Positions 32,650-40,421 of a DNA stretch of 64,000 nt are shown here, one piece after another. Location of the stretch: assembly GCA_029975275.1 (NCBI GenBank), contig JARKPN010000083.1, forward strand, positions 1 to 64,000. Direction: 5' to 3'. The stretch's first letter is position 1. Every line of letters starts with the position of its first letter. Made by a program: the position numbers and the translations under genes. Origin of the DNA: Geobacteraceae bacterium. GTDB lineage: Bacteria > Desulfobacterota > Desulfuromonadia > Geobacterales > Geobacteraceae. The notes beneath the pieces were generated by a model that made no database searches, was not told where the DNA came from, and was given only the letters and a program-made list of their open reading frames with translations.

Positions 32650-33756
32650 TCACTTAAAGTAATTTCTTATTTGTGCCGCAACATATTCCAGCTGATGCTC
32701 CCCAAGGTCGGGAGACATCGGCAGGGAAAGTACTTCCTGGGAGCTTTTTTCGGCAACCGGAAAATCGCCGCGTGTAAGCCCCAGTGAGCTGTATGCATCC
32801 TGCAGATGGATAGGCTGCGGGTAATGAATCAGGCAGGAGATGCCCTTTTCCGCCAGAAAGCACTGCAATGCGTCCCGTTTTTCCGTCCTGACGGCATAGA
32901 TGTGATACACGTGTCGCGCGTAGTCCATTTCCATGGGGAGGGTGATGTCGTTCACCCCCGCCAGCAGCCTGTCATAGAGTAAGGCATTTTCTCTCCTCGC
33001 GTCATTCCAGCTCGACAGGTATTTGAGCTTCACGCTCAACACGGCTGCCTGTATCCCGTCCATGCGGCCGTTCCATCCGATCATTGTATGGTGGTACTTC
33101 CTTGTCTGTCCGTGATCGCGCAGCATCCTGATTTTTTCCGCCAGCCCGGAATCGTTGGTGACCACAGCCCCTGCCTCTCCGTATGCGCCCAGATTCTTGC
33201 CGGGATAGAAGCTGAAGCATCCGGCCGTGCCGATTGAGCCCGCGGGCTTCCCCTTGTAGGTGGCGCCATGGGCCTGGCAGGCGTCTTCGATGACGTGCAG
33301 ATTGCGGCGTTTCGCGATTTCCATGATTGGGTCCATATCAGCCGGCTGTCCAAAAAGATGGACCGGGATCACGGCCTTCGTGCGAGGCGTCAGGGCGTTT
33401 TCAAGCAAATCCGGGTTCATGGTGTGCGACTGTTCCTGCACGTCGACGAAAACCGGCCGCGCCCCGCACATGCTGATGGCTTCAGCCGTTGCGATAAAAG
33501 AGTTGGGAACGGTGACGACCTCGTCCCCCGGACCGATACCGAGAGCCAGGAGGGTCATCCACAGGGCCGACGTGCCGCTGCTGACTCCTGCTCCGCAACT
33601 GCAACCGCAGAAATCGGCAAAAGCCTCCTCGAACCGCTCGACAAACGGACCTCCGACGAACGCGGAGCTGTCCAGGACCTCCTGGATGGCCGACGCAATT
33701 TCACCCTTGATGGTTTCGTACTGGGCGTTCAGGTCAAGAAATGGAACCTTGGGCAT
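32650..33756 (-). CDS. DegT/DnrJ/EryC1/StrS aminotransferase (WlbC/WbpE-like)
   Basis: The protein has 368 residues with AAGGAG before the ATG at 33756. It is a PLP enzyme that aminates a keto-sugar nucleotide. Motifs are VPFLDLNAQYETIKGEIASAIQEVLDSSAFVGGPFVERFEEAF, VSSGTSALWMTLLALGIGPGDEVVTVPNSFIATAEAI, VIEDACQAHGATYKGKPAGSIGTAGCFSFYPGKNLGAYGEAGAVVTND (catalytic lysine in the PGKNLG block) and GWNGRMDGIQAAVLSVKL. With the Gfo/Idh dehydrogenase (36433) and the hexapeptide acyltransferase (35881) it forms the set used to make UDP-GlcNAc(3NAc)A from UDP-GlcNAcA (inferred from gene set). Confidence 0.92.
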   Translation of the reverse strand: MPKVPFLDLNAQYETIKGEIASAIQEVLDSSAFVGGPFVERFEEAFADFCGCSCGAGVSSGTSALWMTLLALGIGPGDEVVTVPNSFIATAEAISMCGARPVFVDVQEQSHTMNPDLLENALTPRTKAVIPVHLFGQPADMDPIMEIAKRRNLHVIEDACQAHGATYKGKPAGSIGTAGCFSFYPGKNLGAYGEAGAVVTNDSGLAEKIRMLRDHGQTRKYHHTMIGWNGRMDGIQAAVLSVKLKYLSSWNDARRENALLYDRLLAGVNDITLPMEMDYARHVYHIYAVRTEKRDALQCFLAEKGISCLIHYPQPIHLQDAYSSLGLTRGDFPVAEKSSQEVLSLPMSPDLGEHQLEYVAAQIRNYFK

Positions 33757-33766
33757 TTTGCGCTCC

Positions 33767-34582
33767 TTATCTGTCCGCAGCGGAATGAACAATTTGTGCA
33801 ATGATCGTTTCTCCGGCAAAAACCTTGTCTCCCACGCCGATTGTCAGCTGCAGTCCTTCCAGTTTCGGCACGACCACATCCACCTGCGACCCGAAGGTTA
33901 TAAGGGCGATTTTCTGCCCTGTCTTCAACCGGTCGTCCTTGCGGGTGTAGGTCACGATTCGCCTGACGAGCCGGGATGCTATGTGGATGACGCCGACGCC
34001 GTACCGCGTGTTTTTGACGACCTGGTTGACCCGTTCGTTCTGAGAAAGGGCTTCCGGTTTCTTTAATGACATGAATTTCCCGGGTACATGTTCGCAGAAA
34101 GTCATGGTTCCGTTTATCGGGGACCTCGTGACATGTACATCCAGGAAACTCATTCCTATTCCGACAAGGTAGCCGTTCCGGTTGGGAAGTATGTCGAGGA
34201 AAGGCGGGGCGAGCGTGACGCATTCGTTCCCTTTTGTTGAGTCGGGAACGGTGTTTTCGTCAATGCGTTTTATATACTTAACGAGGCCGTCCGCTGGAGA
34301 GACGATCAGATGCTCACCTTCGGGGGGGATCCTCACCGGGTCCCGATAGAATCTCATCAGGAGGGTAATAGTCGACAGGATCCCCACCAGGGCCATCCCG
34401 ACAGCAACCCTCCAGAAAAGTTCCTCGCCCAACCAGGGTGACAAGACCCTGATGCCGAGGCCGGCCAGCAGGCCTATAACTAATCCCGCGGGTATGACGA
34501 CCTTCAGCTCCAGCTCCCACTTGAGCGCGAGCGGTATAATCATTGCCTGACTGATAATTATGCCTAAAGCGATATCGTTCAT
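33767..34582 (-). CDS. Phosphatidylserine decarboxylase-like protein
   Basis: The protein has 271 residues. The chosen start at 34582 lies 2 bp after the preceding ATP-grasp gene; an ATG at 34597 is also possible. The N-terminal 80 residues hold about three membrane helices. The domain then shows RFYRDPVRIPPEGEHLIVSPADGLVKYI, IGMSFLDVHVTRSPINGTM, and the self-cleavage site ITFGSQVDVVVP with Ser near residue 232, which would become the pyruvoyl group. The short bacterial forms of this family are usually about 210-220 residues, so the membrane head is an addition. It could make phosphatidylethanolamine, but its setting beside an ATP-grasp gene in a polysaccharide operon suggests a modified lipid or sugar substrate (inference). 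Confidence 0.88.
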   Translation of the reverse strand: MNDIALGIIISQAMIIPLALKWELELKVVIPAGLVIGLLAGLGIRVLSPWLGEELFWRVAVGMALVGILSTITLLMRFYRDPVRIPPEGEHLIVSPADGLVKYIKRIDENTVPDSTKGNECVTLAPPFLDILPNRNGYLVGIGMSFLDVHVTRSPINGTMTFCEHVPGKFMSLKKPEALSQNERVNQVVKNTRYGVGVIHIASRLVRRIVTYTRKDDRLKTGQKIALITFGSQVDVVVPKLEGLQLTIGVGDKVFAGETIIAQIVHSAADR

Positions 34583-34584
34583 GA

Positions 34585-35778
34585 TCACATCCTGCATCCT
34601 CTTTTCCACCAGATGTACGGAGCCCGGAAAAGCTCGACGATGAAAGGCCATGGGTCAAGCCGAGAAAAAACCGCCAGTTCCTTTTTCCCTTTCAATGTGC
34701 GGAGGTAATCGCCGAATGACAAACGCTGCTTGACCATTTCTGAAACCGCCGTAGGCACGTCGGTCACCTCGCGGATCCAGGTCACCCCGGTCTCGAATGT
34801 CTCCACGTGGACAGGAGCGCCGTGCATGTCCAGGAACAGCAGTTCGGAGAAATTAACCCCGGCTTTTGCCCCCAGTGTATGCCACGCCCACGTGCGGGGA
34901 TTTATGTCTATCAGCTTGAATGTTTCATCGCGCTCATCAAACATGAACTCGACCTCCGACAGACCGTAATAGTCCATCTTTCCCAGTATGCGGGTCGACA
35001 GTTCTTCCAGTTGCGGGATATTGCAGGTCACCACATGCGTACTGGCGCTTCCGAAGTCCATGGGATGCTGCCGCAACCGCACCGCCATGATTCGCGCCTT
35101 TACAATGCCGTTACCGAACAGGGAGCAGAAGGAATAGAGGTTCTTCGGACCGCCTCCGATGATCTCCTGCACCATTATTTCGGATTTGTCGATGATGGTT
35201 GCCATGTGCCGGTAATTGCGAAGCAGTTCGTCGGGATCATTGCACCGGATTGCCTTCAGATGGGTGACCGGGTAAAAATTGGCGGTTATCGAGGGCTTCA
35301 GAATAACGGGATATTCAACCACCTGTTCAATCAAGTCCGTTTCATCTTCAGGAAAGTAGGTCCTGGGGATGGGAACCCCAATCTCGTGGGCAAGTTTGTA
35401 AGTGAACTTCTTATCGTACGCCAGCCGGGTAATCTCCCAGGCAGGCGTCGGAACGAGGTAGTGCTCCCCAAGTCTGTCACGGTTTTTCGAGAGGATCTGG
35501 ACTGCCGTATCGCTGACGGGAAACAGGACCGTTTTCCCCAGGTTTTCCCTGGTCGCCAGTTGAAGCAGGAAATCTATAAAAGCCTCGCCATTCGCCAGGG
35601 GAGGGCATTTGAAGCATGCCTTCTGATACTTCGAAAAGCGGGCGATACAGAAACCGGGGTCCACTATGAACACGGGTATGCCGTGAACAGCGAGATTGCG
35701 GGCAATCCCCAGGCCGTGAAAATCTCCCCCTATTATCATGGCACCGTCCTGCCTTGCCTGATCGCTCATGATGTCCAT
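34585..35778 (-). CDS. ATP-grasp domain protein B
   Basis: The protein has 397 residues. The preATP-grasp part is GAMIIGGDFHGLGIARNLAVHGIPVFIVDPGFCIARFSKY. ATP-grasp blocks are LFPVSDTAVQILSKNRDRLGEHY, KKFTYKLAHEIGVPIPRTYFP, YPVILKPSITANFYPVTHLKAIRC, MVQEIIGGGPKNLYSFCSLFGNG, and the metal-ligand segment SEVEFMFDERDETFKLIDINPRTWAWHTLG. It resembles carboxylate-amine ligases annotated in polysaccharide clusters. It shares overall layout with the ATP-grasp protein at 28071-29279. It lies 2 bp upstream of the decarboxylase-like gene, which suggests consecutive or joint action on one substrate. Confidence 0.87.
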   Translation of the reverse strand: MDIMSDQARQDGAMIIGGDFHGLGIARNLAVHGIPVFIVDPGFCIARFSKYQKACFKCPPLANGEAFIDFLLQLATRENLGKTVLFPVSDTAVQILSKNRDRLGEHYLVPTPAWEITRLAYDKKFTYKLAHEIGVPIPRTYFPEDETDLIEQVVEYPVILKPSITANFYPVTHLKAIRCNDPDELLRNYRHMATIIDKSEIMVQEIIGGGPKNLYSFCSLFGNGIVKARIMAVRLRQHPMDFGSASTHVVTCNIPQLEELSTRILGKMDYYGLSEVEFMFDERDETFKLIDINPRTWAWHTLGAKAGVNFSELLFLDMHGAPVHVETFETGVTWIREVTDVPTAVSEMVKQRLSFGDYLRTLKGKKELAVFSRLDPWPFIVELFRAPYIWWKRGCRM

Positions 35779-35880
35779 ATGTCCGCCCGCACAGAATTTG
35801 TTTTCCGAGCTAATCTCGCAATACCTATTAAAAGCGATGCTGTTGCTTCACCATGAGTCATCGTGAGACGAGCCACCTGT

Positions 35881-36366
35881 TCAGATGTTCCGCAGGAATC
35901 TCGCCGGATTGCCGACGACGATCACGTTGGGGGGGACATCTCTGGTAACAACGCTCCCGGCCCCTACAACGGCATTTTCACCGATTACGACATTGCTCAG
36001 GATCGTGGCCCCGGATCCGATGGATGCCCCTTTCCTGACAACGGTCCGCTCAACCTTCCAGTCTTCCTCGGTCTGAAGGCTTCCATCCTGGTTCGTGGCC
36101 CTGGGGAAGGTGTCGTTGATGAAGGTCACCCCGTGCCCGATAAAGACCCCGTCTTCCACATGCACTCCCTCACATATGAAAGTATGGCTGGAAATCTTGC
36201 AGTTTTTCCCGATTGAGGCGTTTTTCTGGATTTCGACGAACGCCCCGATCTTCGTATTGTCGCCGATACTGCATCCATACAGGTTGATGAATTTGGACAG
36301 CCTGACGTTGCTGCCCAACCAGACGTCTTCGGCAATGCATGCATATTCTTTCAAGATACCCCCCAT
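35881..36366 (-). CDS. Hexapeptide-repeat N-acetyltransferase (WlbB/WbpD-like)
   Basis: The protein has 161 residues and a left-handed beta-helix acetyltransferase fold. Repeats such as IAEDVWLGSNVRLSKFINLYGCSIGDNTKIGAFVEIQKNASIGKNCKISSHTFICEGVHVEDGVFIGHGVTFINDTFPRA and IGSGATILSNVVIGENAVVGAGSVVTRDVPPNVIVVGNPARFLR run through the whole chain. It closely resembles enzymes that acetylate the 3-amino group of UDP-GlcNAc3NA. The metal/CoA histidine (SSHTFICEG) is present. It lies between the Gfo/Idh gene and the ATP-grasp gene, in keeping with a diacetamido-uronic acid pathway. Confidence 0.9.
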   Translation of the reverse strand: MGGILKEYACIAEDVWLGSNVRLSKFINLYGCSIGDNTKIGAFVEIQKNASIGKNCKISSHTFICEGVHVEDGVFIGHGVTFINDTFPRATNQDGSLQTEEDWKVERTVVRKGASIGSGATILSNVVIGENAVVGAGSVVTRDVPPNVIVVGNPARFLRNI

Positions 36367-36432
36367 TCAATCCGGGCTCAGCTTCCCTTGACGCTTTCAC
36401 CGGCGGGTGTGCGCCACATCACGGAATAGCGG

Positions 36433-37437
36433 TTAGTCCAGGCAGATGACACTCCCTCCCTTATTGAGCGATGTGACGATTGCCTCTATGATCCTGACGA
36501 CCCTCAAGCCGGCGACTCCGTCATTGATCGGTGTCTGGCCGTTTTCCAGGCATTCGAGAAAATAGTGCGTCTCGGTCTTCAACGCCTCGGCCTGCTCCAG
36601 TCTCGGCACCCAGATGTCGCCGGACCGGTAATTGATGCGGGCATCATAGGCTTCTTCCCTGCCGTCCACTTCAACGCCCCGGTCGTACACCCGTATTTTC
36701 TCGTCGGCGACCAGGTCGTTCCATAACAGCATCTTTTTCTGCGCTCCTATCATGGTCATTCTTATCTTGACGGGTGAAAGCCAGTTGATGCTGATGTGCG
36801 CGATCAGGTTGTCCGGGTAGAAAACCGTTACGTATGCCATGTCTTCGAACCCGTTGATATGTGCCATGCCGGTTGCCGCAACCGCAACCGGGTTCCCGCC
36901 GATGAGGTAATCCATGATGGACAGGTCATGGGGTGCAAGGTCCCAGACCACATTGGAGTCGGTCTGCAGGAGCCCCAGATTTATCCTGATGGAGTCGAAG
37001 TAGTACAGTCTTCCCAGGACGCCTTCGTCGATGAGCTGTTTGATCTTCCTGACGGCCCCGGTGAAGAGGAAGGTATGGTCCACCATGATTTTAAGGTTCT
37101 TCCTGTCAGCCAGCTCGATCAGTTCTTCGGCGTGCCTGGAGGACGCGGTAAAAGGTTTCTCGATAAAGACGTGCTTACCGTGCTCCAGCGCCCGTTTGGC
37201 AATCGCGTAATGGGTGGATATGGGTGTGGCGACGGCAACGGCGTCGACCTCCGTGGAACGGATCACATCCTGGTCTCTTTGAGTGGTCTTTATGGTGGGA
37301 TGAGCCCCCTGTGCCCGTTTGAGGGCCGACTGGTGCGTATCGGAGATCATGGTGACAGTGGCACCCTCCGCCTCCGCGAAATTCCGCACAATGTTCGGCC
37401 CCCAGTAGCCGTATCCAATGACGCCTACACGTATCAT
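36433..37437 (-). CDS. Gfo/Idh/MocA oxidoreductase (WlbA/WbpB-like)
   Basis: The protein has 334 residues with GGAAGG before the ATG. The NAD-binding Rossmann fold starts IRVGVIGYGYWGPNIVRNFAE, followed by VDAVAVATPISTHYAIAKRALEHGKHVFIEKPF (EKP motif) and WDLAPHDLSIMDYLIGGNP, whose DLAPHD block is the substrate/catalytic segment of the sugar-nucleotide group. WlbA-type enzymes oxidise the 3-OH of UDP-N-acetylglucosaminuronic acid to a ketone for the aminotransferase. Together with the genes at 35881 and 32650 the full WlbABC set is present. The preceding UDP-GlcNAc 6-dehydrogenase (WbpA) is not in the window. Confidence 0.9.
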   Translation of the reverse strand: MIRVGVIGYGYWGPNIVRNFAEAEGATVTMISDTHQSALKRAQGAHPTIKTTQRDQDVIRSTEVDAVAVATPISTHYAIAKRALEHGKHVFIEKPFTASSRHAEELIELADRKNLKIMVDHTFLFTGAVRKIKQLIDEGVLGRLYYFDSIRINLGLLQTDSNVVWDLAPHDLSIMDYLIGGNPVAVAATGMAHINGFEDMAYVTVFYPDNLIAHISINWLSPVKIRMTMIGAQKKMLLWNDLVADEKIRVYDRGVEVDGREEAYDARINYRSGDIWVPRLEQAEALKTETHYFLECLENGQTPINDGVAGLRVVRIIEAIVTSLNKGGSVICLD

Positions 37438-37528
37438 TTATTTCACCTTCCAGCCGGCATCCGGGACAGTGTGACTCAAGACGGACATCGCCCTGCCTGC
37501 GGAATGTTTGGCGAGTGGAGTTGAGCCG

Positions 37529-38719
37529 CTAATAGGCTCCCTTCCCCTTGATTACAACCCATGGGGTGATAAAGAGGATCTTGAAATCCAGCCAGAGAGA
37601 CTGTTCCTGCACGTATTTCAGATCAAGGCGCACCATGTCGTCGAACGAGGTGGAACTCCTGCCGGAAACCTGCCAGAGTCCGGTGATGCCGGGTTTTACC
37701 TGAAGCAGGCGGTATCTGTGCCAGATATCGTAACTCTCGACTTCATAGGGGATTGCCGGTCTGGGGCCCACCAGCGACATTTCCCCTTTCAGGACGTTGA
37801 TCAACTGTGGCAGCTCGTCCAGGCTCGTCTTTCTCAGGAGCCTCCCTATGGGAGTGATTCTCGGATCGTTCCGTATCTTGTAAACCGGGGCGTTGACGTC
37901 CCCGGCCTGTTCCTCGCTCGGCCGGTTCTCGGTTATGAGTTTCTTTATGTACTCCCTGTGGAGCGAATCGTCCGAGTGTACATACATTGACCTGAATTTC
38001 AGGAAGACGAACTTCTTGCCGAATTGGCCCAGCCGCTCCTGCCGGAAGAGTACGGGGCCCTTGGAAGTGGCGACAACAAGTAATGATATAACGCAGAACA
38101 GCGGTGCGAAAATCAACAATGCCAAGCCGCTTCCCACGATATCTATCAGCCGTTTGGCGAGTGCCCCTTTCCCCCGAACAGCTTTGCCGGGGTGGATATC
38201 CGGATACAGGGTTTTTTCGAACAGGTTGAGTTTCGCCGCGTCATTGTCGTGTCGCTCCGGATAGCAATGAAAATATGCGCTCATTTTGTCCAGGACCTCG
38301 GCGGAGACGCCGTCCGACAGCCTGCGAGTGATCTTTGCCGCTATTGCCTGTTTGGCTACGTCCATATCAACGCCGCCGATTTCGGTAAATATTATGCCTA
38401 TCGTGGAACCGTATTCATACCAGCCGCAGGCGTCCGTTTCCCTTTTCGATGACATGAATATCTCGATTATCTTTCTTTGGGCCGTCCTTGCACGATCGGT
38501 TTCATATACCCGGTGTATATCGACCAGCATCAGGATAAAAGGCTTTTCGGATCGATCGGTCCTTTTCCTTTCTTCACAAATTCTACTGCTGAAGGCTTCC
38601 TGGGAGAGCATCCCCCGCACGGGCTCCAGCGTTATGTAGTTGTTCGCGCAAGACTCTCCGTACGGTTCGGACGACATGCTGTCGAAATTTGTCGAATTGG
38701 CAATCCGTGTTATTTTCAT
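37529..38719 (-). CDS. Sugar transferase (monotopic PGT) with degenerate GGDEF-like N-terminus
   Basis: The protein has 396 residues. The C-terminal half is a bacterial sugar transferase: KRLIDIVGSGLALLIFAPLFCVISLLV (membrane helix), GPVLFRQERLGQFGKKFVFLKFRSM, TSLDELPQLINVLKGEMSLVGPRPAIPYEV, VKPGITGLWQVSGRS. It starts repeat-unit synthesis by moving a phospho-sugar to undecaprenyl phosphate. The usual N-terminal four-helix membrane bundle is missing. Instead residues about 35-160 fit a GGDEF fold (PFILMLVDIHRV, then RETDACGWYEYGSTIGIIFTEI where RyGGDEFaill would be), with the catalytic signature lost. The start 38719 has AAGGGTG about 13 nt upstream; an in-frame ATG at 38746 lacks a site. The N-terminal domain could bind a cyclic dinucleotide or a protein partner (inference). 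Confidence 0.88.
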   Translation of the reverse strand: MKITRIANSTNFDSMSSEPYGESCANNYITLEPVRGMLSQEAFSSRICEERKRTDRSEKPFILMLVDIHRVYETDRARTAQRKIIEIFMSSKRETDACGWYEYGSTIGIIFTEIGGVDMDVAKQAIAAKITRRLSDGVSAEVLDKMSAYFHCYPERHDNDAAKLNLFEKTLYPDIHPGKAVRGKGALAKRLIDIVGSGLALLIFAPLFCVISLLVVATSKGPVLFRQERLGQFGKKFVFLKFRSMYVHSDDSLHREYIKKLITENRPSEEQAGDVNAPVYKIRNDPRITPIGRLLRKTSLDELPQLINVLKGEMSLVGPRPAIPYEVESYDIWHRYRLLQVKPGITGLWQVSGRSSTSFDDMVRLDLKYVQEQSLWLDFKILFITPWVVIKGKGAY

Positions 38720-38907
38720 TTGTTTGTATTCACCCTTGTATAACATATCAATTCATACAAAATGGTTAATATCATTGATTATGTTATCTCGCTGTGTCTG
38801 CTATGGTGATCTTTGCGATATTGCAATAACTATGTTTTAACTTAATACAAAAAGAGCTTGTAAGATGTTACTCTTTATATCACCGTTCTAGACAATGTCA
38901 ATTAATA

Positions 38908-38947
38908 CTAAAGTATGTATTGATACTTTATCTTGTGCTACTAAAGT
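38908..38947. promoter_or_regulatory. AT-rich inverted/direct repeats, possible regulator site
   Basis: AAAGTAT (38910-38916) and ATACTTT (38923-38929) form an inverted repeat, and ACTAAAGT recurs at about 38908 and 38940. They lie in the 286-bp gap between the LuxR-type regulator and the sugar transferase gene, which also has the AT content of a promoter. They could be a binding site for the adjacent regulator. The evidence is weak. Confidence 0.35.
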
Positions 38948-39005
38948 CTAATAAAAAATGAAAGTATGCGTCTTGTGGTAATGGCAAGAATATGCGTCAA
39001 GCCTT

Positions 39006-39629
39006 TCAATCTGAAACCATATTGCTATCATTGTGGCTGTTGAGGTGAAGCCTGTTTTTTATCGTGAGCGATATGAGTTGCGAGCGGTTTTTTACTTGCA
39101 TCTTCCTGAAGATACGACCAAGGTGGGACTTGATGGTCTGCTCGCTCAGAAAGAGCCTGGACGCGATTTCCCTGTTTTTGTACCCCTCGGCGACAAGCTC
39201 CACGATCTGGGTTTCCTTGTTGCTGAGTCTTTCCGCGTCCGTGGCCGGTTTGCGGGACTCGACCCCGTGAAGGATGACCTTCAGCCTTTTGTTGTCTATC
39301 CATATCTGCCCGTGATGAATGACCGATATGGCTTTTTTGAGCTGCCCCACACCCTCCGCCGGTGAAAATACGCCGTACAGCTTGTGGCAGCGCATCAGGG
39401 TGAGGATATCTTTCTCGGACAAGCCGGTGTCTACCAGCAAAACCTTTCCGTCCGGCCTGAACTGATGGTTATTGTTCCGCAGGCAGTCATGGTCCGACAG
39501 GATCACGTCCGGCTCGAAACCTTCTGCCGGGGCCTGACAGCGCGCTTCGATTCCATCAACAGAGCTGGTGAGAGACCTGCATACGGCTTCGGCGAACAGA
39601 GGGAATCGAAAAAGTACCAGAACGTTCAT
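39006..39629 (-). CDS. LuxR/NarL-type regulator with degenerate receiver domain
   Basis: The protein has 207 residues. The start at 39629 has AAGGTGGG. The C-terminal LuxR helix-turn-helix is intact (LSNKETQIVELVAEGYKNREIASRLFLSEQTIKSHLGRIFRKMQVKNRSQL). The N-terminal receiver aligns with NarL (VLVLFRFPLFAEAV against VLIVDDHPLFREGL), but the acidic pair is FR. The phospho-site region reads VILSDHDCL, and the conserved lysine position reads GVFSPAE. It is therefore unlikely to be switched by ordinary phosphorylation. It sits in the operon after the kinase-like gene and before the sugar transferase, and probably controls the cluster. Confidence 0.88.
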   Translation of the reverse strand: MNVLVLFRFPLFAEAVCRSLTSSVDGIEARCQAPAEGFEPDVILSDHDCLRNNNHQFRPDGKVLLVDTGLSEKDILTLMRCHKLYGVFSPAEGVGQLKKAISVIHHGQIWIDNKRLKVILHGVESRKPATDAERLSNKETQIVELVAEGYKNREIASRLFLSEQTIKSHLGRIFRKMQVKNRSQLISLTIKNRLHLNSHNDSNMVSD

Positions 39630-39667
39630 CTTTCCCACCTTGTAGAACGGAAGCATTTACTTGGGTG

Positions 39668-40408
39668 TTACAGCTTCCGGTAAATACTGTCGGGAATATA
39701 GAAACGCCTCTTGTTGAACACAATCCCCAGGATGTTTCCGCCCCGGTTCTCTATCTTCTGTTTCAGGTTTTCCACGACCTGCCAGCGGGTTTTTTCCGCC
39801 TCCACCACCACGACCACCCCATCCACGCCGCGCGATATTTCAATTCCGTCAGGAGAAACGGACACCGGAGCGGAATCGATCAGGACAAGGTCGTACCGTT
39901 CTCTCAGGGCCTCCCAGAAACCGGCAATGGTCGGAGAATAGAAATTGATGCGGCCGTTGCCGGAAACCAGATCGGGAGGGCACATCTCGACATCCATTTC
40001 TCCCCGGCCGGCTGATTTCCCGGCATCGGCTCCATTCGTCGCGACCTCTTCCCAGCCGCATTCGGGCGTGATATGGAGGAACAGGCATTTCTGCGGGGTG
40101 CGTCCGCCCAGATCCAGCAGAAATACCAGCTTGCCGAGCTTTTTGGCGGCGACCCTGGCGAACTCCCGAACGATGGTGGAAGTGCCTTCCCCCTCCTTGG
40201 CGCTCACGAACTGGATGACCTTTCGGTCGAGATTGGGCAGCTGCGATTCCACATTCTGGTACAGCGCTATCATCTCGTTTTCCAGGTCCATCTCGACGGT
40301 GGAGCGGAGGAGTGCGGCGTCTTGTGGCCGAGGCAGCTGGACCTTGGCCTTTTCCAGCATCCTCGATTCCTGCTGGGCGTTTGCCAGTGCTTCATATATC
40401 TTGCTCAT
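39668..40408 (-). CDS. CpsD/CapB-like P-loop protein of polysaccharide export
   Basis: The protein has 246 residues with an AGGAGG site. It begins MSKIYEALANAQQES, the usual head of tyrosine-autokinase-like proteins in exosortase-type clusters. The P-loop reads SAKEGEGTSTIVREFA: the lysine of GxGKST is replaced by Thr. Later motifs are LVFLLDLGG (Walker A') and YDLVLIDSAPV (Walker B). The C-terminus has three tyrosines (RRFYIPDSIYRKL) but no long Tyr cluster. It probably works with the Wzz-like protein (41602) to control chain length; kinase activity is doubtful. It lies 13 bp after the ExeA-like gene. Confidence 0.85.
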   Translation of the reverse strand: MSKIYEALANAQQESRMLEKAKVQLPRPQDAALLRSTVEMDLENEMIALYQNVESQLPNLDRKVIQFVSAKEGEGTSTIVREFARVAAKKLGKLVFLLDLGGRTPQKCLFLHITPECGWEEVATNGADAGKSAGRGEMDVEMCPPDLVSGNGRINFYSPTIAGFWEALRERYDLVLIDSAPVSVSPDGIEISRGVDGVVVVVEAEKTRWQVVENLKQKIENRGGNILGIVFNKRRFYIPDSIYRKL

Positions 40409-40421
40409 ACCCCCTCCTGCT

